Source of the DNA: Zunongwangia profunda SM-A87
GTDB taxonomy: Bacteria > Bacteroidota > Bacteroidia > Flavobacteriales > Flavobacteriaceae
Length of the DNA: 64,000 bases
Assembly (NCBI RefSeq): GCF_000023465.1
Contig: NC_014041.1
Coordinates: 2,300,001 to 2,364,000 of the forward strand
Direction: 5' to 3'
Of this stretch, positions 9,591-19,754 are shown in pieces. The notes beneath the pieces were generated by a model. The model ran no database searches and was not told the DNA's origin. It saw only the letters and a list, made by a program, of their open reading frames with translations. Position 1 is the stretch's first letter, and each line of letters begins with the position of its first letter. A program made the translations under genes and the position numbers.

Positions 9591-12500
9591 ATGAAAAAAC
9601 AAAAACTACATTGTGCTAAATCGATTAACTACAATCGATTTGGTAAATTATCCTTTGTTTTCCAATCTTTACAATTGCTTCTTTTCGTTGTTCTTTTTTC
9701 AGCTTTTAGTACAAAAGCTGTGGCTCAGACAACGGTAGAAGGAAATGTAAAGGACAGCGAGGGACTGCCTTTGCCCGGAGTGACCGTGAGGGTTGAAGGT
9801 ACCGGTATTGGTACACAAACAGATTTCGATGGAAATTACGCCATTGATGTACCTGGAGATGACTCCGTTTTAGTGTTCTCCTTTGTGGGAATGACAACGG
9901 TTAAAAAAAACATTAATGGTAATGCAACCATTAATGTAATATTAGAAAACGACCAACAGGCCTTAGATGAAGTTGTGGTAGTTGGATATGGTACACAATC
10001 CAGAAAATCGGTTACTACGGCTGTGACGAAAGTATCGGAAGAAGATTTTAATCAGGGAGTAGTGACTTCTCCTTTAGATCTTGTTCAAGGTAAAATTGCC
10101 GGGCTTTCTATTACCAGGGTAGGTGGTAATGATCCCAATAGAAGTGCTTCAATCCAACTACGAGGGGTTACTTCTATTACCGGTAATAGAGAACCACTGA
10201 TTGTGATTGATGGAATACCCGGCGGTAATCTCGATTTAATCCAACAAAATGATATTGAATCTTTCGATGTTTTAAAAGATGGAGCTGCATCTGCAATTTA
10301 CGGAACTCGTGGTAATAATGGTGTTATTTTGATTACTACCAAGAAAGGTAAAAAAGGGGCGTCCCAGTTTGAATATTCTTCTTATGTTTCTAGAGATTAT
10401 GTTCGAAATAAGCCTGATTTTCTATCTGCGGCCCAATATAGAGATATTATAGGTCAGGGCATCATTGGGGAAGTCAATGACTATGGATTTACTACGGATA
10501 TCTACGATGAATTAGTGGATAAAGAAAATTTAAGTCAATATCATAATTTTGTAGCTTCTGGTGGTGGTGAAAGTAGTAATTATCGAGCTTCCTTATATTA
10601 TCAGAAATTGGATGGTATCGCTTTGGAAAATGAAAGAGAAGAGTATGGTTTTAGAATTAATTTTAATCAATCTGCATTCCAAGATAAATTTAATTTTCAA
10701 TCGAGTGTTGCGACTAATTTTAATAATGCTAATTTATTGGGAAGTCGTTTAGATAGTAATGGTAATCCGGTTAATCAATTTGGAATAGTTGCCGATTGGA
10801 ACCCAACGACTCCAATTTATGCCCCACCGGGAGGGGATTTAAACAACCCGGGTGAATATGGTTATTACCAGCCCTCTAATTTATATAATCCGTTTTCTCA
10901 ATATGCAAATAGATTTGATCTAAGGAAGCAATATACGTTTTCTGGGGATGCCAAAGCTACCTTTGAAATTATTGAAGGGTTAAAGATTGCTGCCTTTGGG
11001 TCGTATCAAAGAAATGTATGGAATGACCGATATTTTGAATCCATAAAAGATTGGTCGAATATAAATGGAGATTATAGAGGAACTGGTTATGCTCGTAAAG
11101 GCAATCATGTAGATTATACTAAAACTTTTGAACCAACCATTACATTTGAACGTGACTTAGGCGATCATACCTTTGATTTATTAGGAGGTTATAGTTATCA
11201 GTATACTACAAAAGAGGAGTATTCGATGAGTAACAGTGGTTTTAATACGGATGCTTTTTTAGACTGGAATATGGGATGGGGTAATGCAATTATAGATACC
11301 GATCTTCCAAGACCGGGATTAAGTAGTTTTAAAGAAGATAATACGTTAATCGCATTTTTCTCTAGAATTAACTACTCTTATTTAGATCGCTATTTCCTAA
11401 CAGCTTCCATAAGACATGAAGGTAGTTCTAAGTTTGGAGCTAATCATAAGTGGGGAGATTTTCCAGCTATATCTGGTGCGTGGGTAATTTCGGACGAAGC
11501 ATTTATGGATAAGCAAAATGTATTCTCTAATTTGAAATTAAGGGTGGGTTATGGTATAACCGGTAACCAAGGAATACCAAATTACCAATCTTTAGTGACT
11601 TTAAGTACGGGTGGAAAATATCCAATTTTTCTGGATGGCGCGACTGATCCAACTTATTACCAAACCTTAGGACCTGCTAAGAACCCAAATGCCGATTTAA
11701 GATGGGAGCGTAAAAAGGAATTAAACTTTGGTTTAGATTTTGGTTTCTTATCTAATAGAATAACAGGGAGTATAGATGTTTACGATCGTACTACAGAAGA
11801 TTTATTATACAACTATGCCGTTCCACAACCACCTTATGTTCGTAGTAATATTTATACTAATGTTGGTACAATAAAAAATAGTGGGGTAGAACTCGCATTA
11901 AGTGCTAGTGTTGTTAATACAGGGGATTTTAAATGGAATATAGACCTAACAGGGAATTATCAAAAAAACACTTTAGAAAAACTTTCAAATGATCAATTTA
12001 TTGTTGCACAAATTGATGGAGGAAATATAGGGAACCCTGGTAATTTAGGCAATGCCATTAGAAATACTGAAGGTGGTCCAATTGGTAATTTTTATGGGAA
12101 AAGATTTGCTGGATTTACTCGTGATGGAAAATGGTTATTCTATAAAGCGGATGGATCTATCGGTAATTCTGATGAAATGACTGATGGAGATAAAGCGATA
12201 ATAGGTAATGGTATGCCAAAATATTATGCATCTTTTACCAATACCTTTAAATATAAAAACTTTGATTTAACCGTGTTCTTTAGAGGAAAGTTTGATTATG
12301 ATATATTGAATACTGTAGATATGTTTTATGGAACTCAAAATTTATTGCCTGCCAATGTTTTAACATCCGCATTTGGTCAATATAGCCATATAAATGATGC
12401 TGCTCAGTATTCAGATTATTACTTAGAGAGTGGAGATTTTATTAAGCTTGATAACCTAACATTAGGGTATAATTTTGAACTTCCCAAAGAGGGGAACTTT

Positions 12501-12671
12501 AAGCGATTGAGGTTATATGCAAGTGCCAGAAATTTAGCGACCATTACCGGTTATAATGATGGAAACAGGGATCCCGAAGTGCAGGATACGGGATTAAATC
12601 CTGGTATAGACGACAGGAATTTTTATCCTAGAACGACCACTGTCTCCTTAGGTTTAAATGTAAACTTTTAA
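9591..12671 (+). CDS. SusC/RagA-type TonB-dependent transporter
   Basis: Outer-membrane importer of oligosaccharides, 1026 residues. In order: signal peptide ending near FSTKAVAQ (about 46), a carboxypeptidase-regulatory-like beta domain (about 48-130), a TonB-box-like DEVVVVGYGTQ, the plug domain ending AIYGTRGNNGVILITTKKGKK, then a long beta-barrel finishing in alternating aromatic residues and a terminal Phe (LGLNVNF). It is followed after 7 bases by the SusD partner. Downstream mannosidases suggest the cargo is a mannose-rich oligosaccharide; that is inference from the locus. Confidence 0.94.
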   Translation: MKKQKLHCAKSINYNRFGKLSFVFQSLQLLLFVVLFSAFSTKAVAQTTVEGNVKDSEGLPLPGVTVRVEGTGIGTQTDFDGNYAIDVPGDDSVLVFSFVGMTTVKKNINGNATINVILENDQQALDEVVVVGYGTQSRKSVTTAVTKVSEEDFNQGVVTSPLDLVQGKIAGLSITRVGGNDPNRSASIQLRGVTSITGNREPLIVIDGIPGGNLDLIQQNDIESFDVLKDGAASAIYGTRGNNGVILITTKKGKKGASQFEYSSYVSRDYVRNKPDFLSAAQYRDIIGQGIIGEVNDYGFTTDIYDELVDKENLSQYHNFVASGGGESSNYRASLYYQKLDGIALENEREEYGFRINFNQSAFQDKFNFQSSVATNFNNANLLGSRLDSNGNPVNQFGIVADWNPTTPIYAPPGGDLNNPGEYGYYQPSNLYNPFSQYANRFDLRKQYTFSGDAKATFEIIEGLKIAAFGSYQRNVWNDRYFESIKDWSNINGDYRGTGYARKGNHVDYTKTFEPTITFERDLGDHTFDLLGGYSYQYTTKEEYSMSNSGFNTDAFLDWNMGWGNAIIDTDLPRPGLSSFKEDNTLIAFFSRINYSYLDRYFLTASIRHEGSSKFGANHKWGDFPAISGAWVISDEAFMDKQNVFSNLKLRVGYGITGNQGIPNYQSLVTLSTGGKYPIFLDGATDPTYYQTLGPAKNPNADLRWERKKELNFGLDFGFLSNRITGSIDVYDRTTEDLLYNYAVPQPPYVRSNIYTNVGTIKNSGVELALSASVVNTGDFKWNIDLTGNYQKNTLEKLSNDQFIVAQIDGGNIGNPGNLGNAIRNTEGGPIGNFYGKRFAGFTRDGKWLFYKADGSIGNSDEMTDGDKAIIGNGMPKYYASFTNTFKYKNFDLTVFFRGKFDYDILNTVDMFYGTQNLLPANVLTSAFGQYSHINDAAQYSDYYLESGDFIKLDNLTLGYNFELPKEGNFKRLRLYASARNLATITGYNDGNRDPEVQDTGLNPGIDDRNFYPRTTTVSLGLNVNF
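9617..9628. promoter_or_regulatory. Second LacI-like site inside the susC start
   Basis: TAAATCGATTAA, again preceded by GC, resembles the 9528 site and lies in the first codons of susC. A third related half-palindrome (AATCGATTT) follows at 9633. Clustered operators could allow looping, but AT-rich codons could give this by chance. Confidence 0.25.
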
Positions 12672-12678
12672 AAAAAAT

Positions 12679-14310
12679 ATGATGAAAAGATTAAAATATA
12701 ATAAATTCTTTTTTTGTCTTTTATGCTTTTTCGGTATAGTTGGTTGTACTGATTTAGATGAAAGTCTATATTCAGAAGTTTCTAAATCAAATTTTTACAA
12801 TAGTAAATTAGAGATTATCCAAGCAACATTACGTCCCTTTACCCATATGCAGGCGTGGTTGGCTTTTACAGGACAAAATGGTTATTATTATCACAATGAG
12901 CTTTCTGCAGATCAGGTTGCATGGCCACAGAAAGGTCGTCATGCCTACGATAATGGAGATCATATAAGGCAACATTATCATACATGGACTACAGAGGAAA
13001 GCCGTTTGCTTGAAGCCTGGTCCTTGATGTGGACGGGTTTAGGTTATGTAAATGCAGCGATAGAGGATATTGAACAGGTCGATCCAGAAGCAGCAAATAT
13101 TACCCAGGAAGAATTGGAGTCATTCATTGCAGAATCTAAAGTACTTAGAGCATATCATTATATGAAAATTATGGATATGTGGGGCAATGTTCCTATCGTT
13201 ACCGAAATTGCTAAACCAGGTTCCGATCTTAATCCTGCAACTCAAAGTAGAGAAGAGGTTTTTGCTTTTATAGAGCAAGAATTGCTAGATAATGTTGAAA
13301 AGCTTCAGCCTTTATCGCCACAATTATTGGGACGTGTTTCAAAAGCGGTTGGCTATGCAATGTTATCTGAATTCTATTTAAATGCTGAAGTGTGGTCCGG
13401 AGAAGCCAGATGGGCAGATTGTATTAAATATTCAGATAAAGTAATTAATGGAGAAGGAGGTTCTTTAACTGGTACGATGATGCTAGACCAGGATCCTCTT
13501 GGACCATATAATAATACCAATGAAGATTCTCCGGAAAATATTTTTCAATTTCCATTTAGCAGACAAAATGATTTTGGATATAATTGGACGGCTTTTTATG
13601 CAGGGTTTGATAATATGAAGGATGCTTTAGATGTGACATATGCTGGATGGAATGCTTTTGTAGTAATACCTAGTGCATTTGATGCTTATAAGGAGAATGA
13701 TATCCGTAAACAAGAATGGTTCTTATTTGGACCTCAATATGAATATGGAACGACAGAACCAATTCTTGGAACTGAAGAATATAGAAATCAACCATTGATA
13801 TATGTAAATAATATCCGAAGAAATACAGAGGGTCAAACTGGTCAAGGAAGTATGACTGATGGGGAAGAAAACAGTGGTGCTCGTTTCCATAAATACCGTT
13901 CAGGTGTTCAGAAAGATGAAAATTATCTTGAAAATGACTTCGTGATCTATCGTTTAACTGAAATGTACTTTAACAAAGCAGAAGCTTTAATGAGACAAAA
14001 TGGAGGCGGAGCAACTTCTGAAGCTGTATCACTTATTAACGAAAGTAAAAGCAGGTATTTTACTAAAGAAGATTGGCCAAATGAAATGTATACCACTGCT
14101 AATTTTACGTTGAATGAATTATTAGTTGAAAGAGGCCGTGAATTTATTTTTGAAGGAAAACGTAGAACAGATTTGATAAGGTTTGATAGGTTTACAACTG
14201 GTTCCTGGTGGGATAAAACCCCGGATGGGGACGATCATACTGAACTTTATCCTATCCCCTACAGGCAGGTACAAACCAATCCTAACATAGAACAAAATCC
14301 TGGATATTAA
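12679..14310 (+). CDS. SusD/RagB-type glycan-binding lipoprotein
   Basis: Surface lipoprotein that caps the SusC barrel and captures glycans. It has 543 residues with a signal peptide and lipobox ending GIVGC (Cys about 23), then the helical TPR-like SusD fold. Family features include AESKVLRAYHYMKIMDMWGNVP in the first third and the C-terminal segment LNELLVERGREFIFEGKRRTDLIRF, which is diagnostic of SusD/RagB. The third lipoprotein gene starts one base after its stop, so all three are translated from one message. Confidence 0.94.
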   Translation: MMKRLKYNKFFFCLLCFFGIVGCTDLDESLYSEVSKSNFYNSKLEIIQATLRPFTHMQAWLAFTGQNGYYYHNELSADQVAWPQKGRHAYDNGDHIRQHYHTWTTEESRLLEAWSLMWTGLGYVNAAIEDIEQVDPEAANITQEELESFIAESKVLRAYHYMKIMDMWGNVPIVTEIAKPGSDLNPATQSREEVFAFIEQELLDNVEKLQPLSPQLLGRVSKAVGYAMLSEFYLNAEVWSGEARWADCIKYSDKVINGEGGSLTGTMMLDQDPLGPYNNTNEDSPENIFQFPFSRQNDFGYNWTAFYAGFDNMKDALDVTYAGWNAFVVIPSAFDAYKENDIRKQEWFLFGPQYEYGTTEPILGTEEYRNQPLIYVNNIRRNTEGQTGQGSMTDGEENSGARFHKYRSGVQKDENYLENDFVIYRLTEMYFNKAEALMRQNGGGATSEAVSLINESKSRYFTKEDWPNEMYTTANFTLNELLVERGREFIFEGKRRTDLIRFDRFTTGSWWDKTPDGDDHTELYPIPYRQVQTNPNIEQNPGY

Positions 14311-14311
14311 T

Positions 14312-15127
14312 ATGAATATTATGGAAATTAGAAAATTTTTAAATATAAAAGCGTTGGTACTGGCCGTAGTGATCATTTCACTAGTGGCTTGTGAGGGGCG
14401 TAGAGATTTCGCACCACTTACTGAAAGTGGAGTAGCTATAGATAATGATGTTATACTATTAGTTTCAGGAGAAACCATAGAGGTATCAGCCAGGTTCATT
14501 CCAAATATTTATCCAGTGCGGGATTATCTTTGGGAAGTAGAAGATCCAAGTGTTGCAGATTTACAAATGAATGACGATAAATCTGTATCGGTAACAGCAA
14601 CAGGATCGGGAGAGACTGTTTTAAAAATCACTTCACAGGACTCTGATGAAATTACTGCACAATCAAGATTGAAAGTAATATCTGCGGCGCCTATTGATAT
14701 AACTAGTCAAGCGGCTATCGCGGTCAACAGAGAGAATAGTAATGGACGAGAGGGGGCAGAAGGATCTCCTAAGCTTATAGACGGAGATTTGAGTACCAAA
14801 TATTTATCACCTTATCTCCAGCCGTTTTATGTGACATTACAATTCAATGAAGCTAAAATAATCAACATATATCAATTTACTTCGGGGAATGATGCACCTG
14901 GTAGAGATCCTTTAAATTGGCAAATTTTAGGATCTAATGATGGAGAAAACTGGGATGTGCTCGACGAGAGATCTGGAGAAACTTTTAGTTCCAGAGGACA
15001 AACAAGAGAATTTTATTTTGATAATGATGCTTCTTATACTTATTATAGATTAGACGTTATCAATAATAATGGTGATGGTTTATTTCAAATGAGTGAATGG
15101 AGCGTGTATACATTCCCTGAAGATTAG
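14312..15127 (+). CDS. Surface lipoprotein with Ig-like and discoidin-like domains
   Basis: Lipoprotein of 271 residues in the SusE/F position, probably a surface glycan-binding protein. The signal ends in SLVAC; a second Met three codons in (14321) is an equally good start. Residues about 40-125 look like a bacterial Ig-like (BIG2) domain (VSVTATGSGETVLKITS). Residues about 135-270 resemble an F5/8 type C (discoidin) domain: SPKLIDGDLSTKY, WQILGSNDGENWDVL, YYRLDVINNNGD. It is not homologous to SusE or SusF of starch systems by eye. Function is inferred from position and domains. Confidence 0.8.
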   Translation: MNIMEIRKFLNIKALVLAVVIISLVACEGRRDFAPLTESGVAIDNDVILLVSGETIEVSARFIPNIYPVRDYLWEVEDPSVADLQMNDDKSVSVTATGSGETVLKITSQDSDEITAQSRLKVISAAPIDITSQAAIAVNRENSNGREGAEGSPKLIDGDLSTKYLSPYLQPFYVTLQFNEAKIINIYQFTSGNDAPGRDPLNWQILGSNDGENWDVLDERSGETFSSRGQTREFYFDNDASYTYYRLDVINNNGDGLFQMSEWSVYTFPED

Positions 15128-15178
15128 TATATATTTAAAATCTGATCCTAACTAAACCTGTAGTTACAGGTAATTTCT

Positions 15179-15213
15179 AAAAGGCCCATTTTCCGAAAAA
15201 ATGGGCCTTTTTT
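15179..15213 (+). terminator. Rho-independent terminator after susCD
   Basis: A 14-bp perfect stem AAAAGGCCCATTTT / AAAATGGGCCTTTT with a short loop and a T tract lies 52 bases after the lipoprotein stop. It separates the SusCD transcript from the enzyme operon. Confidence 0.9.
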
Positions 15214-15226
15214 AAAATTAATTTGC

Positions 15227-15238
15227 TAAAACGATTTA
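15227..15238. promoter_or_regulatory. Candidate LacI operator upstream of the mannosidase operon
   Basis: TAAAACGATTTA is identical (reverse complement) to the site at 9528-9539 and has the same GC flank. It lies 99 bases before the GH92 start, just past the terminator, so both transcripts of the locus carry one copy. Confidence 0.5.
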
Positions 15239-15336
15239 ACTTTATTATTTTCATTGAAATTATAACAATTTTAACAAATTGGCAGTCTTAGGCTATTTAA
15301 AGCGATAACGATTGCATTTTATTCTTATCCGAAAAT

Positions 15337-17622
15337 ATGAATATTAAAAAATTAAGTCTAATCGTTTTATTTTTTACAGGAGTATTAAATGCCACCACAG
15401 ATCCTGTAAAAGATCTTGTAGAATATGTAAATACTTTACAGGGAACAAATTCGAAATTCGAATTAACCAGAGGGAACACCTATCCTACAATAGCATTACC
15501 TTTTGGAATGAACACCTGGTCTCCACAAACCGCCAGAAATGGCGATGGCTGGAAATACCAATATTTTAAAGATACCATAAGGGGTTTTCAGCAGGCGCAT
15601 CAATGCAGCTCCTGGACCAATGATTACGCGGTATTCTCACTAATGCCAGTTAGCGGACAGTTGAAACTCTCGGATTTAGAACGCGGAGCGAAGTTTAATC
15701 ACGATAATGAAATAGCTAAACCACATTATTATAAAGTGGATTTTGATAATGGAATCACTACAGAGGTTTCTCCTAGCCTAAGAGGCTCCCATATGCGCTT
15801 TAGCTTTCCTAAGAATGAAAAAGCATATATCGTTATTGATGGATATACCGGTGCAAGCGGAATAAAAATTGATAGAAAGAACCGTCAGATTACTGGTTTT
15901 GTAAGAAATGGTAGAGGGATGGATCGCGTAAAAGGTTTTAAAAACTATTTTGTGATTCAGTTTGATAAATCTTTTCAGGAGGCTGGAATATGGGAAAATA
16001 GAAATGGAAAAACCTGGGAGAACCAGACCTCAAAAGAAGGTGAAGGCATCGGTGCTTATATTCAATTTAAGGATGGCCAAAAAGTTCAGGCAAAAATCGC
16101 ATCATCATACGTAAGTTTAGACCAGGCTCAACTTAATTTAAAGCGAGAACTGGGAAAAGATCGCAATTTGGAGCAAACAAAGGCCAATGCAAAAGCGGTC
16201 TGGAATAAACAACTGAGTAAAATTTTGGTTGAAGGCGGAACTGAAGCGCAAATGAAGACTTTTTATTCCTGTTTTTTTAGAGCTAGTCTTTTTTCGAGAA
16301 AGTTCTATGAAATTAACGAAAATGGAGATCCGTTTTATTACAGTCCGTATGATGGAAAAGTTCATAATGGCTATATGTACACCGATACCGGTTTCTGGGA
16401 TACCTTTAGAGGACAGTTTCCTTTAAATGCAATTTTATATCCAGAGATGCATGGCAATTATGTGTCTGCTTTGGTAGATGCTTATCATCAAAGAGGTTGG
16501 TTACCTTCATGGTCTTTCCCTAGTGAATCTGGCGGAATGATTGGTAATCATGCCATATCACTGTTGGCAGACGCCTATGTAAAAGGTTTAAAAACTTTTA
16601 ATCCCGAAGAAGCATTAGAGGCTTATTACCATGAAGCTACTAACGAAAGTCCAATAGGACCTTCCAGCGGAAGACAAGGCTGGAAAGAATATTTTACTTT
16701 AGGATACATAGCTTACCCCGAAGTGCGTGAGGCTACTGCAAAAACTTTAGAATACGCCTATGATGATTTTTGTGGTTATCAGTTAGCCAAAGCATCAGGA
16801 AACAAATACTATGAAGAAATTTTTGGTCGCCAGATTTACAATTATAAAAATGTATATGACCCGGAAGTAGGCTTTATGCGTGGCCGAAAGAAAAACGGCG
16901 AATGGGTAGAAAACTTTGATCCGTTCGAGTGGGGCGGTCCTTTTACAGAAGGCAATGCATGGCATTATCTATGGTCTGTATTTCAGGATCCTCAAGGCTT
17001 AATTAATTTAATAGGAGGTAATGATAATTTTATTTCAAAATTAGATGAAGTTTTTACTTCGCCAAATACCGTGCATGTTGGAACTTATGGCGGTAAAATA
17101 CATGAAATGACAGAGATGCAAATGGCAAATATGGGACAATATGCCCATGGTAATCAGCCAATCCAACATATGATTTATCTTTATAATTATGCAAAACAAC
17201 CCTGGAAAGCCCAATATCACGCCAGAAACGTAATGGATAAATTATATGATTATACCGAAAACGGATATCCCGGAGATGAAGATCAGGGACAAACCTCCTC
17301 CTGGTATGTTTTAAGCGCGCTAGGATTTTATAGTGTATGCCCGGGAACAGATCAATATGTTTTAGGAAGTCCAGTTTTTAAGAAAACAACCATAACGCTG
17401 GAAAACGGAAACAAATTTGTGATTAACGCCCCAAAGAATGATAAGGATCATGTATATATCGAAGCAGCAAGCTTAAATGGACAAAATTATACCAAAAATT
17501 TTATCACTTATGATGATATACTAACCGGAGGAACATTTGATTTAAAGATGAGTACCTCTCCTAATAAAGAAAGAGGAACTGGTGAAAGAGATAAACCTTT
17601 TTCTCTTTCAGCAAAAAAATAA
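15337..17622 (+). CDS. GH92 alpha-mannosidase 1
   Basis: Exo-acting, calcium-dependent alpha-mannosidase family (mostly alpha-1,2), 761 residues. A signal peptide (about 1-19) points to the periplasm. GH92 motifs include YVNTLQGTNSKFELTRGNTYPTIALPFGM near the N-terminus, FWDTFRGQFPL in the centre, EGNAWHYLW, GNQPIQH and GDEDQGQTSSWYVLSALGFY with the acidic catalytic pair. It begins the enzyme operon; the peptidase gene starts 20 bases after its stop. It presumably trims mannose from imported mannan or N-glycan fragments. Confidence 0.93.
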   Translation: MNIKKLSLIVLFFTGVLNATTDPVKDLVEYVNTLQGTNSKFELTRGNTYPTIALPFGMNTWSPQTARNGDGWKYQYFKDTIRGFQQAHQCSSWTNDYAVFSLMPVSGQLKLSDLERGAKFNHDNEIAKPHYYKVDFDNGITTEVSPSLRGSHMRFSFPKNEKAYIVIDGYTGASGIKIDRKNRQITGFVRNGRGMDRVKGFKNYFVIQFDKSFQEAGIWENRNGKTWENQTSKEGEGIGAYIQFKDGQKVQAKIASSYVSLDQAQLNLKRELGKDRNLEQTKANAKAVWNKQLSKILVEGGTEAQMKTFYSCFFRASLFSRKFYEINENGDPFYYSPYDGKVHNGYMYTDTGFWDTFRGQFPLNAILYPEMHGNYVSALVDAYHQRGWLPSWSFPSESGGMIGNHAISLLADAYVKGLKTFNPEEALEAYYHEATNESPIGPSSGRQGWKEYFTLGYIAYPEVREATAKTLEYAYDDFCGYQLAKASGNKYYEEIFGRQIYNYKNVYDPEVGFMRGRKKNGEWVENFDPFEWGGPFTEGNAWHYLWSVFQDPQGLINLIGGNDNFISKLDEVFTSPNTVHVGTYGGKIHEMTEMQMANMGQYAHGNQPIQHMIYLYNYAKQPWKAQYHARNVMDKLYDYTENGYPGDEDQGQTSSWYVLSALGFYSVCPGTDQYVLGSPVFKKTTITLENGNKFVINAPKNDKDHVYIEAASLNGQNYTKNFITYDDILTGGTFDLKMSTSPNKERGTGERDKPFSLSAKK

Positions 17623-17642
17623 TCTAAACCCCAATAATTAAA

Positions 17643-18308
17643 ATGAAAAAAATTGTAATCGCTGCAGGTTTATTAGTGAGCTCTTTAGCCTTCTGCCAGC
17701 AACAAGAAACCTTTGAAAAAAAAGGAAAAGTATTAATTTTTACCAATCATGATCCTAATTTAAATAAAGATACGAAGAAGGGACTGGTAAAAACTTTTTT
17801 TAAAGTATATCCAAAATTAGTTAAGGATTTTAATCCCGAATCTATGGATACTATTAGAGTGAAAATTGATACGGAATATGATGGAGTGGCTTATGCGCAT
17901 AATGGGCGTATAACGATTAGTTCAGACTGGTTAGCCAAAAAACCGGGAGATTTGGATGTGATTACTCATGAGGTAATGCATATCGTTCAGTCCTATCCGC
18001 CAAACAGTGGCCCGGGATGGTTAACTGAAGGCATCGCCGATTATGTTCGCTTTAAATACGGAGTAGATAATAAGGGTGCAGGATGGAGCCTCCCTGATTA
18101 TAAACCAGAAAATTCGTATAAAAATAGTTATAGAATTACCGCAAGATTCCTGTATTGGTTAACTAAAAAATACGATAAAAACATTGTTCAGAAACTAGAT
18201 AAGAATATGCGCAATAAAACTTATTCTGAAGATTTATGGAATCAATATACCGGTAAGTCTTTAGATGCGCTTTGGGCAGAATATAGTGAATCACCTCAAA
18301 TAAGTTAA
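17643..18308 (+). CDS. Secreted BSP-family metallopeptidase
   Basis: Resembles the basic secretory protein (BSP) peptidase family, 221 residues, with a signal peptide (about 1-18, ending AFC-QQ). The zincin motif HEVMHIVQ (about residue 105) is followed by GPGWLTEGIADYVRFKYG, giving an HExxH pair plus a downstream Glu/Asp region typical of BSP and gluzincin-like enzymes. It is placed between two mannosidase genes, 20 bases after GH92 and 6 bases before GH125. A protein-cleaving partner would suit mannosylated glycoprotein as the substrate; that is inference. Confidence 0.82.
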   Translation: MKKIVIAAGLLVSSLAFCQQQETFEKKGKVLIFTNHDPNLNKDTKKGLVKTFFKVYPKLVKDFNPESMDTIRVKIDTEYDGVAYAHNGRITISSDWLAKKPGDLDVITHEVMHIVQSYPPNSGPGWLTEGIADYVRFKYGVDNKGAGWSLPDYKPENSYKNSYRITARFLYWLTKKYDKNIVQKLDKNMRNKTYSEDLWNQYTGKSLDALWAEYSESPQIS

Positions 18309-18314
18309 TAAACT

Positions 18315-19736
18315 ATGCAAAGAAGAAAATTTATCCAGAATTCGGCTTTATTTGGGTCGTTGGCAATGATCAATCCAAAAGTATCATTAGCATCCAGTCT
18401 TGAAAAATATCCGGTGGTTAGAACCCCAAAGGGAGAGCGAAATTTTGAAAGTAAGGCAATAGAAAAAGCCATAAAAGAATTTGGAAAAAAGGTTAATGAC
18501 GAAGAACTGGCCTGGTTGTTTAATAACTGTTTTCCAAATACGTTAGATACTACCGTAACTTATACAAGCAAAAACGGAAGACCGGATACTTATGTAATTA
18601 CCGGAGATATCGATGCCATGTGGTTAAGGGATAGTTCTGCACAGGTATGGCCTTATATGGCATTTGCCGATGAGGATAAAGATCTTCAGCATTTAATCGC
18701 TGGAGTGATCAATCGCCAAACTCAATACATTTTAAAAGATCCTTACGCCAACGCGTTTTATGATGATCCTAATAAAAAAGGAGAGTGGACTACAGATTTG
18801 ACAGATATGAAACCTGGCGTACACGAACGCAAGTGGGAAATAGATTCCTTGTGTTATCCAATTCGATTAGGCTATAATTACTGGAAAACAACTGGAGATA
18901 CAGCACCTTTCGACGAAGACTGGCAAAAAGCGATAAAAGCTATTTTGGGCGTTTTTAAAGATCAGCAAAAAAAGAATGATCGCGGTCCGTATCACTTTCA
19001 AAGGGAAACGGCAAAAGCTACAGATACCAGAGCTTTACATGGTTATGGATACCCGGTAAATCCCGTAGGCTTAATCTGCTCGGCTTTTAGACCTTCAGAT
19101 GATGCCACAGTATTTTCATTTTTAATTCCTTCCAACTTTTTTGCTGTGGTGAGTTTAAAACAAGCCGCTGAGATGATGAAAACCTTAGCCAATGATAGCA
19201 ACACCGCATCAGAATTATTAAGCCTGGCAAAAGAAGTAGATAATGCCTTAAAGAAACATGCTATCGTACAGCATCCAAAATATGGGAAAATCTATGCCTT
19301 CGAGATTGATGGTTTTGGTAATCATTTATTAATGGACGATGCTAATGTACCAAGTTTATTATCCCTTCCTTATTTAGATGCGTTGCCGGTAGACGATGAA
19401 ATTTATCAAAATACCAGAGCATTTATCTGGTCTACAGATAATCCATTTTTCTTTAAAGGAACTGCGGCTGAGGGTGTAGGAGGACCACACGTTGGTATGG
19501 ATATGGTTTGGCCAATGTCGATCACCATGAGAGGTTTAACAAGTACCAGCGATGCAGAAATTAAGGAATGTGTCAAAATGCTTAAAAGCACACATGGAGA
19601 TACAGGTTTTATGCATGAAACTTTTCATAAAGATGATCCAACTAATTTTTCCAGATCATGGTTTGCCTGGGCGAATACGCTTTTTGGTGAATTTATTTGG
19701 AAAACGTATAAGGAAAGTCCAGAACTTTTAGGATAA
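18315..19736 (+). CDS. GH125 exo-alpha-1,6-mannosidase
   Basis: Inverting, metal-independent exo-alpha-1,6-mannosidase family, 473 residues. The N-terminus QRRKFIQNSALFGS looks like a twin-arginine signal, so folded export to the periplasm is possible. GH125 motifs include TGDIDAMWLRDSSAQVWPY (about 95-113), KWEIDSLCYPIRLGYNYW and GPHVGMDMVWPMS. It works with GH92: alpha-1,2 side chains are removed by GH92 and the alpha-1,6 backbone by GH125. It lies 6 bases after the peptidase gene and 18 before the second GH92. Confidence 0.93.
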   Translation: MQRRKFIQNSALFGSLAMINPKVSLASSLEKYPVVRTPKGERNFESKAIEKAIKEFGKKVNDEELAWLFNNCFPNTLDTTVTYTSKNGRPDTYVITGDIDAMWLRDSSAQVWPYMAFADEDKDLQHLIAGVINRQTQYILKDPYANAFYDDPNKKGEWTTDLTDMKPGVHERKWEIDSLCYPIRLGYNYWKTTGDTAPFDEDWQKAIKAILGVFKDQQKKNDRGPYHFQRETAKATDTRALHGYGYPVNPVGLICSAFRPSDDATVFSFLIPSNFFAVVSLKQAAEMMKTLANDSNTASELLSLAKEVDNALKKHAIVQHPKYGKIYAFEIDGFGNHLLMDDANVPSLLSLPYLDALPVDDEIYQNTRAFIWSTDNPFFFKGTAAEGVGGPHVGMDMVWPMSITMRGLTSTSDAEIKECVKMLKSTHGDTGFMHETFHKDDPTNFSRSWFAWANTLFGEFIWKTYKESPELLG

Positions 19737-19754
19737 TCGTTAAAATAAAATGGA

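Noticed and set aside
14122..14499. 125-residue minus-strand ORF
   Set aside because: Antisense shadow across the susD/lipoprotein junction, no motifs.
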